Part shown: positions 23,889 to 32,326 of the stretch, piece after piece | Numbering within the stretch: the first letter of the stretch is position 1 | How the letters are laid out: the number at the start of each line of letters is the position of its first letter | Source of the DNA: Acanthosoma haemorrhoidale | Lineage: Eukaryota; Arthropoda; Insecta; Hemiptera; Acanthosomatidae | Length of the DNA stretch: 64,000 bases | NCBI GenBank assembly: GCA_930367205.1 | Contig: OV884011.1 | Location: 106,693,139 to 106,757,138 of the forward strand | Direction: 5' to 3' | The notes under the pieces: model-generated | What the model was told of the DNA's origin: nothing | The model's input: the letters and a program-made list of their open reading frames with translations, nothing else | The model's database searches: none | Position numbers and translations under genes: made by a program

Positions 23889-24075
23889 TTTTTTTTTTTT
23901 TTTTTTTTTTTTTTTTCCTAAGCTCTCTAGTTAGAATTTTAGGATGAGGGAGAAATATAAAATATTTAGGGTGATCGGATCCTTGTACTAGGAGGACCTG
24001 CTTGAAGGTGGTGTGAGAGGAGTAAGGAGTGTTGGTATCCTCGGTGGAGGTTGTACTTCTCAAATTTAAATCAAA
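23889..24075 (-). mobile_element. truncated Jockey family A 3' end
   Basis: A 28-base T run followed by CTAAGCTCTC and a diverged match to the inverted 3' UTR seen at 36391-36600. On the minus strand this is a LINE 3' end with its poly(A) tail. Only the last 150 bp or so was inserted. Confidence 0.5.
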
Positions 24076-24090
24076 TCAAATTTGAGAAGG

Positions 24091-24195
24091 TTTTTTTTTT
24101 TTTTTTTTTCTTCATAGCCCCTTTAAATTTACAGACAATTATATATAATTATAGATCCTCAGGCGAATCTATTTACAAATTATTTTGTATTTCCT
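24091..24195 (-). mobile_element. second truncated Jockey family A 3' end
   Basis: A T run followed by CATAGCCCCTTTAAATTTAC and then the inverse of 9290-9370 almost base for base. It is the extreme 3' end of the element at 6190-9375, inserted as a 100-bp stub directly beside another stub of the same family. Confidence 0.75.
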
Positions 24196-24264
24196 GTAGC
24201 ATCACTACATTATATACAGGTTTTGTTATTTTATAGAATTTATAGAATTATAGAAGGTGGAGGT

Positions 24265-24830
24265 ACGATGTGTCACTGTGTCATGACATTGGTCTCGTGA
24301 GGCTACACAGCAAAACAAAAAATACTAAAACTGCATATTTGAGAAGTACAACGAAGTAACGGTTTTAGTAAAAGTACTGTCTTACGTCTCGTCGGGAAGA
24401 GAGAGTGTGACTGGGTGACTGAGTCGGACTGAGTGAGAGAGGTAGTGGGGGAAGAACTGGAAGAACTTATCTGGGGAGAAGTAGAACGGCGTATTTCAGC
24501 AGCGTGGGGAATTAGTTGAAATATTGCCGGTCGTTATCTGTGCCAGTGGTCAGCAGGAAACGATTTATTGTTTCCAAAACAATAGGTCTCGTCTCAGCTG
24601 GTTAACTGTTATCTGGGCCTCGAGCTGCTAGCGTTGGCTTATTTCATAATTGGCGGGTTCAATTAAAATATATTTAAGGGTTTCTTGATCGAGTATTACA
24701 TTGGCTGGGATCTTAAATAATACTTCTTCGGTTATCTTTGAGTCCAAAAGTCAAATATTGCTAGTTGCAATAGAAGGTTAGTACTCACGATTCGCGAACA
24801 CAATTTGGCGACCATCCAAAATATTAATGA
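24265..24830 (+). repeat. candidate LTR and primer-binding site
   Basis: About 550 bp with a GC-richer, purine-rich core ends at GAACACA and is followed by ATTTGGCGACC (24802-24812), which looks like an LTR end plus primer-binding site of an insect LTR element. No gag or pol follows and I see no second LTR, so this is tentative. Confidence 0.25.
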
Positions 24831-25384
24831 ACCCGTGAAGAGGAGAACTGTACATCTCGAGCAGTTAAAGCTCAGGGGAGACCTGCGAAGACCTTGTTAA
24901 AGATCTTCGGAGATTGACTCAAATTTTCTCACTCTTGCACACATCTCGTTGGGTAGGTGGTGTGTATACTTTTGCCAGATATATGTTTTTTATTATTATT
25001 TTAAGTTTTGTACAACATTTGATAAAGTTATGTTCTGTTCCTGTGATTGTACACTGTGTTACTGTGCTGCTCTAAGCGAGCAAGAAATAATTATGTCAGA
25101 ACTGTATATAATTAACATAAGTAATTAAGTTTGAGTTCCCGACCGATAGTCAGGAGCTGGCAGGGGGGGGGGATTAAAGCCAGAGACAAGTCTATGTTGA
25201 AAACCAATACGATCATGGGATGTAAACAACCCCTGACGTATGTATGTATGTCAGGTTACTGTAATGTATGTCGGATTACTAGAGGTAATAAAGCAGTCAC
25301 TTAAAGAAGCATGAGAGTCTCGTTCATTTCCCTCTTTTCTTTATTGTTTTTAATCAAACTTATCCGCCTACGATTAACTTATAT

Positions 25385-26600
25385 ATATATAAACTTTATT
25401 ATGATAAAATTATACTGATAAAATCTGCCTAATTCTCCAATAAGTAATTGCGATAAATGTTCTCATTCATACCATATTTACAATTTTCATTCGCTCGCTC
25501 ATTCATATAGTATTTACAGACACTCCAGAGAGCTCCAAAATCCACATGGCTGTCGCCTCCCTCGCATGCGAAAGAAAAAGCGGAGTCTTGGGAAGTCCCC
25601 CACGCTCCTCCGTCAGCCACGTCACCGGATACGAGAACATGAAAGCTGACAAAGATCGCGAGAGCCACATACGCTCAAGACATGATTGGAGAAACTAGCC
25701 ATTGCAAGGATTGTAGAGATATGTGGCGCAGTGTAATGATTGTGCTAGGGTATGAGAGTGGTTGGATAGGTTAGTATGGAATTTCATGAACTTGGAAGGG
25801 ATAAGTTCAAAAATGTAAGCTATATTAAGATGGTTACGAAGGGTTTTGTTGCTCTCAGGACTTTTGCTTGAAAGGATTGGATACGGTTGATGTCCGTTTT
25901 TTTGCTGTCCCTTGTACTTTGTAGGTTAGTAATTTATTTTCTATTGATAGATGCTATTGTCCTTCGAAGTAGCCTGTAAAGTTGTCCAAAGCATCTATGT
26001 AGTTTTCTCTTTTTAACCTCATGTGGGGGTTCCATGTCAGTCTTTGGTCGAGATGAAAGCGTAAATACCGTACAGTCTTGGATGCAGGAAGATGAATTTT
26101 TAAAAACTAGTGCACAGTACTTACGGCAGAGGGTAAAGCTAATGTGGCAGCATTTTGCTTCATTAACTTCGACGGTCCTGGAAAAAGCGATTTGAAAGGT
26201 AGGACTGTAGGATTAGGAAAATGGTCTGTGGTAAATATCTTTTGAGCTTGTAAAGCAAACCTGCGTGCCAAAACATGTCAAAAGCTTGAGCTATGTTCAG
26301 AAAGGCAGCAGTGCAATACTGTTTGGATTCAAGAGCTGAGGAGATGTGATTAACAACGCGAAGGCCTTGTTGAGCAGTGGAATGTCGTTGGTGAAAACCA
26401 AACTGGTGAGTAGGATAAAGGTTTTTGGATTCAATAATTGCAAGTAGGCGTTTTAATAGGAGTTTTTCAAATATTTTTGAGACTATAGGGAGTAGGCTAA
26501 TTGGACGGTAAGATGAGGCGTCATTGGGTGGTTTAATGGGTTTGGCGAATAGGACTATAATGGAGTGTTTCCAAAGGAGAGGGTGTGTTTTATGATGACA
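25385..26600 (-). mobile_element. Jockey family B LINE, copy 2 with internal deletion
   Basis: Minus-strand reverse transcriptase. Frame 26603-26163 reads SYRPISLLPIVSKIFEKLLL, FGFHQRHSTAQQGLRVVNHI and the second RT block, then stops at LSNRFFQDRRS. At about 26170 the sequence jumps directly to the text that in other copies encodes VNEAKC, removing roughly 260 bp that would carry the VPQGS and ADD blocks. The RT catalytic centre is therefore missing. The 3' UTR continues to 25385. Confidence 0.75.
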
Positions 26601-26604
26601 CACC

Positions 26605-26703
26605 TACCGAGATACGTTATCGCTCATCCCCTAAGGACTGTTTATTGGCATGGCTTTTAGATTTTATGACCCTGGAAAGTGACTGAAGGTCTGCAAGGGG
26701 GCT
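26605..26703 (+). repeat. fragment of the hairpin-bearing repeat family
   Basis: The last 48 bp (from AGATTTTATGACCC to GCAAGGGGGCT) are repeated at 28243-28286. The first half (CCCCTAAGGACTGTTTAT...GGCTTTTAG) matches the inverse of about 48655-48705. It is therefore a third, short member of the family at 27600-28490 and 48465-48900. It forms the left junction of the virus-like block. Confidence 0.6.
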
Positions 26704-27297
26704 TCCTCTAAAATCTTTTCAAAAATTGTTTCAATGTAATTTTGTAGGTTTATAGAAACATCTACCGTACTAACTTTCGATTTAAAATTAAAATCTGTTC
26801 TTTCGCTAATAGTATTTTCATTTTTCTTAATGTATGTGCATTCTAACATTATCTTTATTTTTAAAGTTTTCCATTCGTCAACATAAGAATTTAGTAAAAG
26901 TTACTAAAACTTCTTTTTTATTGTTTAAAAATTCGTGGGCTAATAATTTTTTATCATCGTTAGGAATGTAAATATCTTCAACCGACTTTCCTAACGAAGC
27001 TCTAATTATTCCGTTATCTTGTGCAATCGCCTTTTCACGCATCTGCCTGTCAAACATACTATATTTTCTTTTTTTATTGGGAATCACCATTGTGCTCGCG
27101 TTAGGTGTATCATTCATACTAACCCCACCAGAAGCTTTAAAAGTTAATTTATGGCGTTCAAAATTAAACTTTCTGTTAATTTCTTTGCCACAGCCTTGAC
27201 AATAGAAAAACAACCATTTACATCTGTGTCTTCTATTTGCAATTAATAATCCACATTGATCACATAAATAATTAATTGCGTTGATTTTACTATTCAT
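26704..27297 (-). pseudogene. virus-like zinc-finger protein fragment, possible PolB N terminus
   Basis: Minus-strand frame 27345-26878 (likely start Met at 27297). It has paired Cys motifs YLCDQCGLLIANRRHRC and YCQGCGKEINRKFNFERHK, a basic nuclear-localisation-like patch (NKKRKY), then a helical acidic region. The coding sense continues in another frame to about 26704, where the repeat begins. A zinc-finger N terminus followed by this kind of region is what I would expect ahead of the protein-primed DNA polymerase B of arthropod Polinton/adintovirus-like elements. No polymerase catalytic motif is present, so that identity is inferred mainly from the divergent arrangement with the capsid genes. 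Confidence 0.35.
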
Positions 27298-27623
27298 TTT
27301 ACTCCTTAACCCAAAAAAAAAAAAAATATACAAAGCCAAAACCAAAATAATAAAAATATAAAAAAATAGCCTTCCTAAATAAAATGCATCAACTATTCGA
27401 ATTTAATGTCATATGCATTTTTCTTTTTGCCGAGGTATTGAAATTTCAGCTCTCCTAAAAGCGAGAATAATCGCTTAGCTAATTGAAACAAATACTATAT
27501 TTAAATATACTATACCTCTATAGCTTGCTGATTCCTCCTCAGTGAACGCATATATATATCGTTTTGGCAGGAAGGTTCGCACTTTGCCTTATTTATCATC
27601 TTCTATTATGGCTTCTGCCGGGT

Positions 27624-27674
27624 GTCAACAATTGTCGGGGGTCAACAATTGTCGGGGGTCAACAATTGTCGGGG
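27624..27674 (+). repeat. three perfect 17-bp tandem units
   Basis: GTCAACAATTGTCGGGG starts at 27624, 27641 and 27658. Each unit contains the palindrome CAATTG. Function unknown; could be protein-binding sites (iterons) or simple slippage. Confidence 0.85.
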
Positions 27675-27989
27675 GGCGTCACAAGGGGAGTGCCTGATCA
27701 CTCTAGCCCTGGTGACCAGTGCGGATTGTTGTAGTTAATAACATGGACCATGTTCAATGTCGGCGTTAATATCTGACTCCATTTATTGATAGGGATGTGT
27801 CCCGACAATACACTGTGTTCAGGATGAGGTACAGAGGTTCATAAAGAATAAGACCAGTTTTCAGAGTTCGGCGGGAGATCGGCAGCGTAACAGTACAAGT
27901 CGTCAGAGGTCTGCTAGAGGCTGTGAGGTGACTGCCCAGAGGTGCGGCAGAGAGAGAGTAGACTAGTGGAAGGATGAGTGGACTTACTC

Positions 27990-28009
27990 CCAGGGCCCCG
28001 GGGCCCTGG
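27990..28009. repeat. 20-bp perfect palindrome
   Basis: CCAGGGCCCCGGGGCCCTGG reads identically on both strands and can form a 10-bp hairpin or cruciform. Related hairpins occur at 28076-28095 and 48853-48872. Confidence 0.9.
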
Positions 28010-28075
28010 CGTATCGCGACGAGTGATAGTGGCTATCTAGATGAAGAGACTAGGAAAGAGTGAAGAGTGAGCCTA

Positions 28076-28095
28076 CCAGGGCCAAGCGGCCCTGG
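28076..28095. repeat. hairpin CCAGGGCC-loop-GGCCCTGG
   Basis: An 8-bp perfect stem with a 4-base AAGC loop, followed by CGTAAAGTGAC. The same stem with loop ACTT, in inverse context, is at 48853-48872, so stem and downstream box are conserved between family members. Confidence 0.85.
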
Positions 28096-28646
28096 CGTAA
28101 AGTGACAAGTAGTGCCGCTGAGGAGACTAGGAAAAAGAGTGGCTTTACAGGGCGAAATTCCTTGATCTAAATACTATCTCCCCTTTCCTCCCGGAAGGTG
28201 GAGTGGCTGCAGGGGGTATGTTTTATGATGCCTAGGTGGCTAGATTTTATGACCCCGGAAAGTGACTGAAGGTCTGCAAGGGGGCTATTTATGGCAGTCA
28301 GGTGGCTTATCCTCTCAGGTTTATTGCTGTATCTTCGACCCTCTGTTACTTGTTTACTACTGCCGATCCCTCTATGTTTTATTACTAGAAAAGGCTTTTA
28401 CCATGTTTTACATCTAATTACAATACATTATATGCACCAGAGTATAGTGTAATTTACATATATGGGTAGCGCTTCGCTACTGCCTCAATAGATGGGCCAT
28501 ATTCTGTCTCCTTTTAGATCAGTTTTACTACCTTATATGTCCGTCCAATAGTCAATTCACCAATGTTTTTATATACAGGATTAATTTCATTCAATTTTTT
28601 AAGGAGAGACATCTAAAAATCATATTATTTGCTTAGCTATTTATTG

Positions 28647-28751
28647 ATGCAAGAGAATAATGATATAACAATTCAAAGACTAACTTACTTACAATTGCTG
28701 CAAGGAGAACTGAAGCAGCTACGAACAATACAATTATATGGTAATAAGTAA
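28647..28751 (+). CDS. possible 34-residue ORF upstream of the PLA2 gene
   Basis: ATG at 28647 opens a short Gln/Leu-rich peptide (QRLTYLQLLQGELKQLRTIQ) ending in TAA at 28749-28751. The heptad-like Leu spacing could form a helix. It lies between the repeat and the first TATATAAG box of the virus-like block. Length alone makes chance likely; reported only because this kind of compact element uses very short genes. Confidence 0.2.
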   Translation: MQENNDITIQRLTYLQLLQGELKQLRTIQLYGNK

Positions 28752-28797
28752 TACTTCACCAACCGAGGAAAGAGCGCTAGTCTATGAAACCATCGCA

Positions 28798-28805
28798 TAT
28801 ATAAG
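28798..28805 (+). promoter_or_regulatory. TATATAAG box, upstream
   Basis: TATATAAGAC, about 280 bp before the PLA2 start. It repeats the box at 29046 almost exactly and may be an alternative promoter or serve a lost upstream ORF. Confidence 0.3.
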
Positions 28806-29043
28806 ACTAGATAGAGATTTTTAAGCTGTGGTGGGGTTTTTGACTATGTTGCAAGAAGCAGAGTGCTGGCCTGTGATTAAAGTCTTCTGAGAGGCCATGT
28901 GGGCTAAGATTACTTAGAACACTCTTGATTAGATAGTGCAGTCAGCGAGGGCTAAAAGGCCGATGTAATATCTTTCCGTCAAGTTAAAACATATACTAGA
29001 CTAATTTCATTCTGAATGCAAACGACACTATTATGCTTCAGTA

Positions 29044-29053
29044 TATATATAAG
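29044..29053 (+). promoter_or_regulatory. TATA box of the PLA2-domain gene
   Basis: TATATATAAG lies about 27 bp before ATG 29080, with a plausible initiator CTTAGTACAGT directly before the ATG. That gives an extremely short leader, usual for viral late-type promoters. Confidence 0.45.
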
Positions 29054-29079
29054 TCTGTTCTTCATTTTCTTAGTACAGT

Positions 29080-29457
29080 ATGATTCGTAAAGCTCACAAA
29101 GGAACAGGTCTAGTAAACAGTTTTATAAACAAGTTGCCTATTGAATTACATCTTCCGGGGTATCAGTATTGTGGTCCTGGTACGGATCTAGAAAAGCGAC
29201 TAACTAAAGGTGATAGTGGAATAAATCAGCTTGATAAAGCCTGTAAAGATCACGATATAGCTTATAGCAAATATAGAGATATGGATAGTCGTAAGGAAGC
29301 GGACAAAATCTTAGCTGGTAATGCTTGGAAAAGAGTTAAAGCTTCAGATTCGTCATGGGGAGAAAAAGCCGCGGCTTGGTTAGTTACAAATGCTATGAAA
29401 GCGAAAAGAAAAATTGGATCAGGTTTAAAAAAGAAAAAGATTAGTTTCATCGACTTA
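29080..29457 (+). pseudogene. parvoviral-type phospholipase A2 domain gene, split by a LINE
   Basis: The frame from ATG 29080 has the two PLA2 hallmarks of capsid-linked phospholipases: the calcium loop YCGPGT (residues 30-35) and the His-Asp active-site dyad in DKACKDHDIAY (His58, Asp59). A Lys-rich segment follows (KAKRKIGSGLKKKK). In densoviruses this domain breaches the endosomal membrane; similar genes occur in adintovirus/Polinton-like elements. The catalytic residues look intact. The reading frame runs into a LINE inserted at 29458 and its original continuation resumes after 30721, ending with a TGA at 30752-30754. It is therefore broken by insertion rather than by decay. Confidence 0.75.
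29443..29457 (+). repeat. target-site duplication, 5' copy
   Basis: AGTTTCATCGACTTA, identical to 30707-30721, flanking the LINE on its 5' side. Confidence 0.9.
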
Positions 29458-30706
29458 ACAAGGGCCAGACGCACGCCCTGAAAAGGATTCAGAGAGCGTC
29501 TTTGATAAGGGTCACGAGGTCCTATAGGACGGTGTCTCAGGACGGTGTCTCAGGACGCGGTGGAGGTATTGGCAGCGGCGGCACCAGTAGACCTGGTCCT
29601 CCTGGAGCAGCGCCTCAGGTTGAAGATGAAGAGAGGGCACATTGAAGATCATCCACCTCCCCTACGGAGAAGAATTGAGGAGGAGCCTGGGAGGTGGAAG
29701 GCCCTCATAGGCGAATGGGCAATAAAGGCCTGGGGCGCCAGGTGGACTGGCACGACCAAGGGGAGCACCCTGAGGAAGTACTTCCCCTTAGTCCAGGACA
29801 GACTGAGGGCAAGTTGGGTCTACCCGGATTACTGGGTGTCACAAGTGCTCACAGTACACGGCGGATTCCGTGCCAGGCTGTACTAATACAAGAGAGCAGA
29901 AAACAGGTCCTGCCCCCATTGCGGAGAGAGCGATACTGCGGAGCTCGTCGTGCTCTCTTGTCATGCACTGGAACCGGCTAGAGCACGGCTGCTCCGCACG
30001 ATAGGAGAGTACAGCCTGGGCGAGTCCGACCTGCCGTCGCTGGTGAATGACGAAGCAAGATACAGCGCGTTCTGCAGATTCGTCGGGGAGTGGAAAAGGG
30101 TTCAAGGCTCCGGGCACTTCACTATATCCAGGGGGGTGGCGCGGGGTGAGCAGGCGTGTCTTCGGGAAGGCTCACCCGAAGCCAACGATGTATCGCCGGT
30201 TCCAGAGGATTCACTGTAAATATGTATATATAGATATAAGGTAGGACTGAGAAGTATATGGTATAGACAATAGGGGGATGGAGGATGCACACCCCATGTA
30301 AATATAGTTCTAAGTATAGGTATAGGTAGAACACGGATCCAAAATTGTAAATAGTATTAAGATAACTAGCTATAGAAAAAAAAAATACATATAGCTAGTG
30401 TAGGATTTGTAAAGATAGTATTAGAGGTGGTTCTTTTGTTTCTTTTCTCTTTACTTAGTTTTGTGGTTTCTTTTTGTATATTGTTATCATGTTTTTTTTT
30501 TTATCTTTTTTTTTTCCTCTTTGTTTTTGAGAATAAATGGAACAAAACAGAATAACCGAAGGTGCGCTGACCGGTGTAACAATCCCATTGCACCGGAATA
30601 CGCGCACCACAGGCTACGTAACCCCACGATCCCGCTTCACGGGCTTGTGGGGCAAGCCCGTTTGAGGCTCAGCCTCAGGAAGGGCGAAAAAAAAAAAAAA
30701 AAAAAA
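29458..30706 (+). mobile_element. 5'-truncated R1-clade LINE inserted in the PLA2 gene
   Basis: It carries only the last part of ORF2 and the 3' UTR. The peptide runs LKRIQRASLIRVTR, then the thumb region, FPLVQDRLRASWVYPDYW, HGGFRARLY and a Cys/His knuckle (SCPHCGESDTAE), which is the C-terminal zinc finger of R1-type elements. A TAA at 29884-29886 and a 14-bp tandem duplication (GACGGTGTCTCAG, 29530-29558) break the frame. The copy ends in a 20-base A run at about 30687-30706. Perfect 15-bp flanking repeats prove insertion by target-primed reverse transcription. The same family is at 40438-42480. Confidence 0.85.
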
Positions 30707-30721
30707 AGTTTCATCGACTTA
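30707..30721 (+). repeat. target-site duplication, 3' copy
   Basis: AGTTTCATCGACTTA directly after the poly(A) tail; partner of 29443-29457. The host gene sense resumes here. Confidence 0.9.
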
Positions 30722-30755
30722 GTTAAATCGTCAAAGGTAGATGATGTATTCTGAA

Positions 30756-31088
30756 AGCTTCGAAAGTGGCATATAAGAAGGCTAAAATCCATCTACGTGG
30801 TCCTTGAAACCACCTAGAGTTCTACCGTTGCCAAAGGAGGGAGGCTTCCTTCAATTTCTTGTACCGTTGATGGCAGGACTTTCTACTGTGGGCTCTTTGA
30901 CTGGATGAGCCGCAAGTTTAGTGAAATCGATCAATGAGGCTAAAGAAGCCAAGCTAAAATTGGATGAGCAAAAGAGGCATAATTTAGCTATAGAAGGTCA
31001 GAAAGTTGGTAACGGACTTTATTTGAAACCCTATAAGAAAGGTTATGGTCTGTTTATAAACCGACAAAAAAGGCTGAGAAAAATATGA
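30756..31088 (+). pseudogene. small hydrophobic virion protein-like gene
   Basis: Starting a few bases after the PLA2 stop, a Lys-rich beginning is followed (after a frame change near 30830) by a hydrophobic stretch FLVPLMAGLSTVGSLTG, a TGA at 30925-30927, then a charged helix (SINEAKEAKLKLDEQKRHN) and a basic ending GLYLKPYKKGYGLF. A Gly/Leu-rich membrane-active core flanked by Lys-rich arms is typical of minor core or membrane-lytic virion proteins of Polinton/adintovirus-like elements. One stop and one frameshift are visible. Confidence 0.5.
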
Positions 31089-31440
31089 CTGCCGAATAAA
31101 CCGCTGACTGATCTTGAATTAAATTATATAGCTAAAGTTTTGAATATTGAAAATTTTCGTGGAGTATTTATGATTGATAGTCTCCCTAAATATCCAAAAA
31201 AGCATGAGAAAGCTATTGTAAAGTTCAGAACCTGGATCTCATTGGGTTTGTTATATAAAAAAAGATAATCTTGTGAAATACTTTGATTCGTTTGGTAATT
31301 TGAAACCACCACCACAGCTACTTGATTGCTTTAAAGGTTTACAAATAACTTACAACAGACGTCGTTATCAGAAGTGGAATACTCCGATTTTCGGTCATCT
31401 CTTCTTAAAGTATTTAGCCGACGTTTCTCATAAATTTTGA
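31089..31440 (+). pseudogene. adenain-like cysteine protease, catalytic Cys lost
   Basis: The first part (about 31089-31235) reads LPNKPLTDLELNYIAKVL; a frameshift follows, then GSHWVCYIKKDNLVKYFDSF with the catalytic His and the acidic FDSFG turn of adenovirus-type maturation proteases. Near the C terminus the catalytic Cys is expected directly before Gly-His-Leu, but codon 31390-31392 is TTC (Phe), and a second expected Cys is also Phe (TTC). The enzyme would mature capsid precursors. The initiator codon is not recognisable (CTG at 31089). Frameshift plus missing nucleophile make it inactive. It ends at TGA 31438-31440, seven bases before the next gene. Confidence 0.7.
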
Positions 31441-31446
31441 TCATTC

Positions 31447-32160
31447 ATAATCAAGAGCTACACAGTAGCGCTTACAGGGGATTCTAGCGTTCTTCATGCG
31501 AACTTTTTACCTCCGCTAGAATTAGGATCAAGTTATACCGTTGGCTTATTATCTTTTGACACATATAATACTATTCCTAATGTAAGGAAGGATGTTAACG
31601 ATAAGTTTTATTTTGGAAATCTGACGATTCAGATACCTGAGGGATCGTATGATATCAGTGCTCTAAATACTTCTCTTTACGAAGAAATTATGCACCCAGA
31701 CCCGAGAGCTGGGTTTGTACTACGGGGAAATCACAGTACTTTAAAGGTGGAACTTAGAACAACTAAACCGGTTTACTTAAACTTTCCCGATAAGCCACCT
31801 TTCATTGGCCCTTCATTGGTTTTTAATAGTCCAAATCGTGTGATACATCCAGTGAACCGCTATACTGAATCAGATGGAATTGTAAAAATCCTTTCCGTAA
31901 ACACTATTTCGATACATTGTAACATCGCATCAGGGTCTTACGTAAACGGGGAGCCAGATCATAGCATACATCAATTCTTTCCAACTGTTGAACAAGGATA
32001 TAAAATAGTAGAAACCCCAAATCCTGTCATTTACTTTCCTACTAACGTGAGGACTGTTGACAATATTACCATTCGCTTAGTGGATCAGAACGGCGAGTTT
32101 ATTGACTTTAGGGGAGAAACTGTTACATTGAGAATACATTTGAAGAAGAATGGGGATTGA
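31447..32160 (+). pseudogene. penton-like minor capsid protein
   Basis: An unbroken frame of about 238 codons runs from 31441 to TGA 32158-32160. It opens IIKSYTVALTGDSSVL, continues with YTVGLLSFDTYNTIPNV, and ends in a beta-rich domain (NITIRLVDQNGEFIDFRGET). The order protease, this protein, then double-jelly-roll capsid, and the beta-rich composition, fit the single-jelly-roll penton protein of Polinton/adintovirus-like elements. The likely start is ATA at 31447, one base from ATG, so only initiation appears lost; the first in-frame ATG is at 31690. This is the best-preserved long gene of the block. Confidence 0.6.
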
Positions 32161-32326
32161 TTTTACCAGAGAGAGTTGTGTGCGAGTTGAAGCCCGTTAT
32201 AAAAGGAGATGTCATACTCAATTAAGAATTAGTAAACCAACCTCGACGAGACCGTTAACAACTGTCAACGCTAACTTTTTAAAACAGTGTGGTTTTAGGT
32301 TAAAAATAAGAAAAAAAAATGAATAA
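32150..32326 (+). CDS. 58-residue ORF overlapping both capsid genes
   Basis: ATG at 32150 lies 11 bases inside the end of the penton-like gene and the TAA at 32324-32326 lies 8 bases inside the start of the major capsid gene. The peptide is basic and Cys-containing (MGIDFTRESCVRVEARYKRR, later TVNANFLKQCGFRLK). It is fully open, unlike its neighbours. Start/stop overlaps on both sides are hard to explain by chance and fit a real small gene in a compact viral genome. I do not recognise the family; the ending resembles small proteins encoded at this position in related elements. Confidence 0.45.
   Translation: MGIDFTRESCVRVEARYKRRCHTQLRISKPTSTRPLTTVNANFLKQCGFRLKIRKKNE

Larger units (their letters stand above)
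27600..28490 (+). repeat. hairpin-bearing interspersed repeat, long copy
   Basis: Homologous, inverted, to 48465-48900 over the part with the hairpins and the 3' part (shared GCACCAGAGTATAG...ATTTA...TAGCG block). Contains a 17-bp tandem repeat, two perfect or near-perfect GC-rich palindromes, and no coding frame. It separates the minus-strand zinc-finger fragment from the plus-strand capsid genes. It could be an LTR of an unidentified element or a terminal/control region of the virus-like element itself. I favour an independent repeat because copies exist elsewhere. Confidence 0.5.

Noticed and set aside
30461..30754. 97-codon frame spanning the LINE 3' UTR
   Set aside because: Crosses the LINE poly(A) tail and target duplication; an artefact of the insertion.
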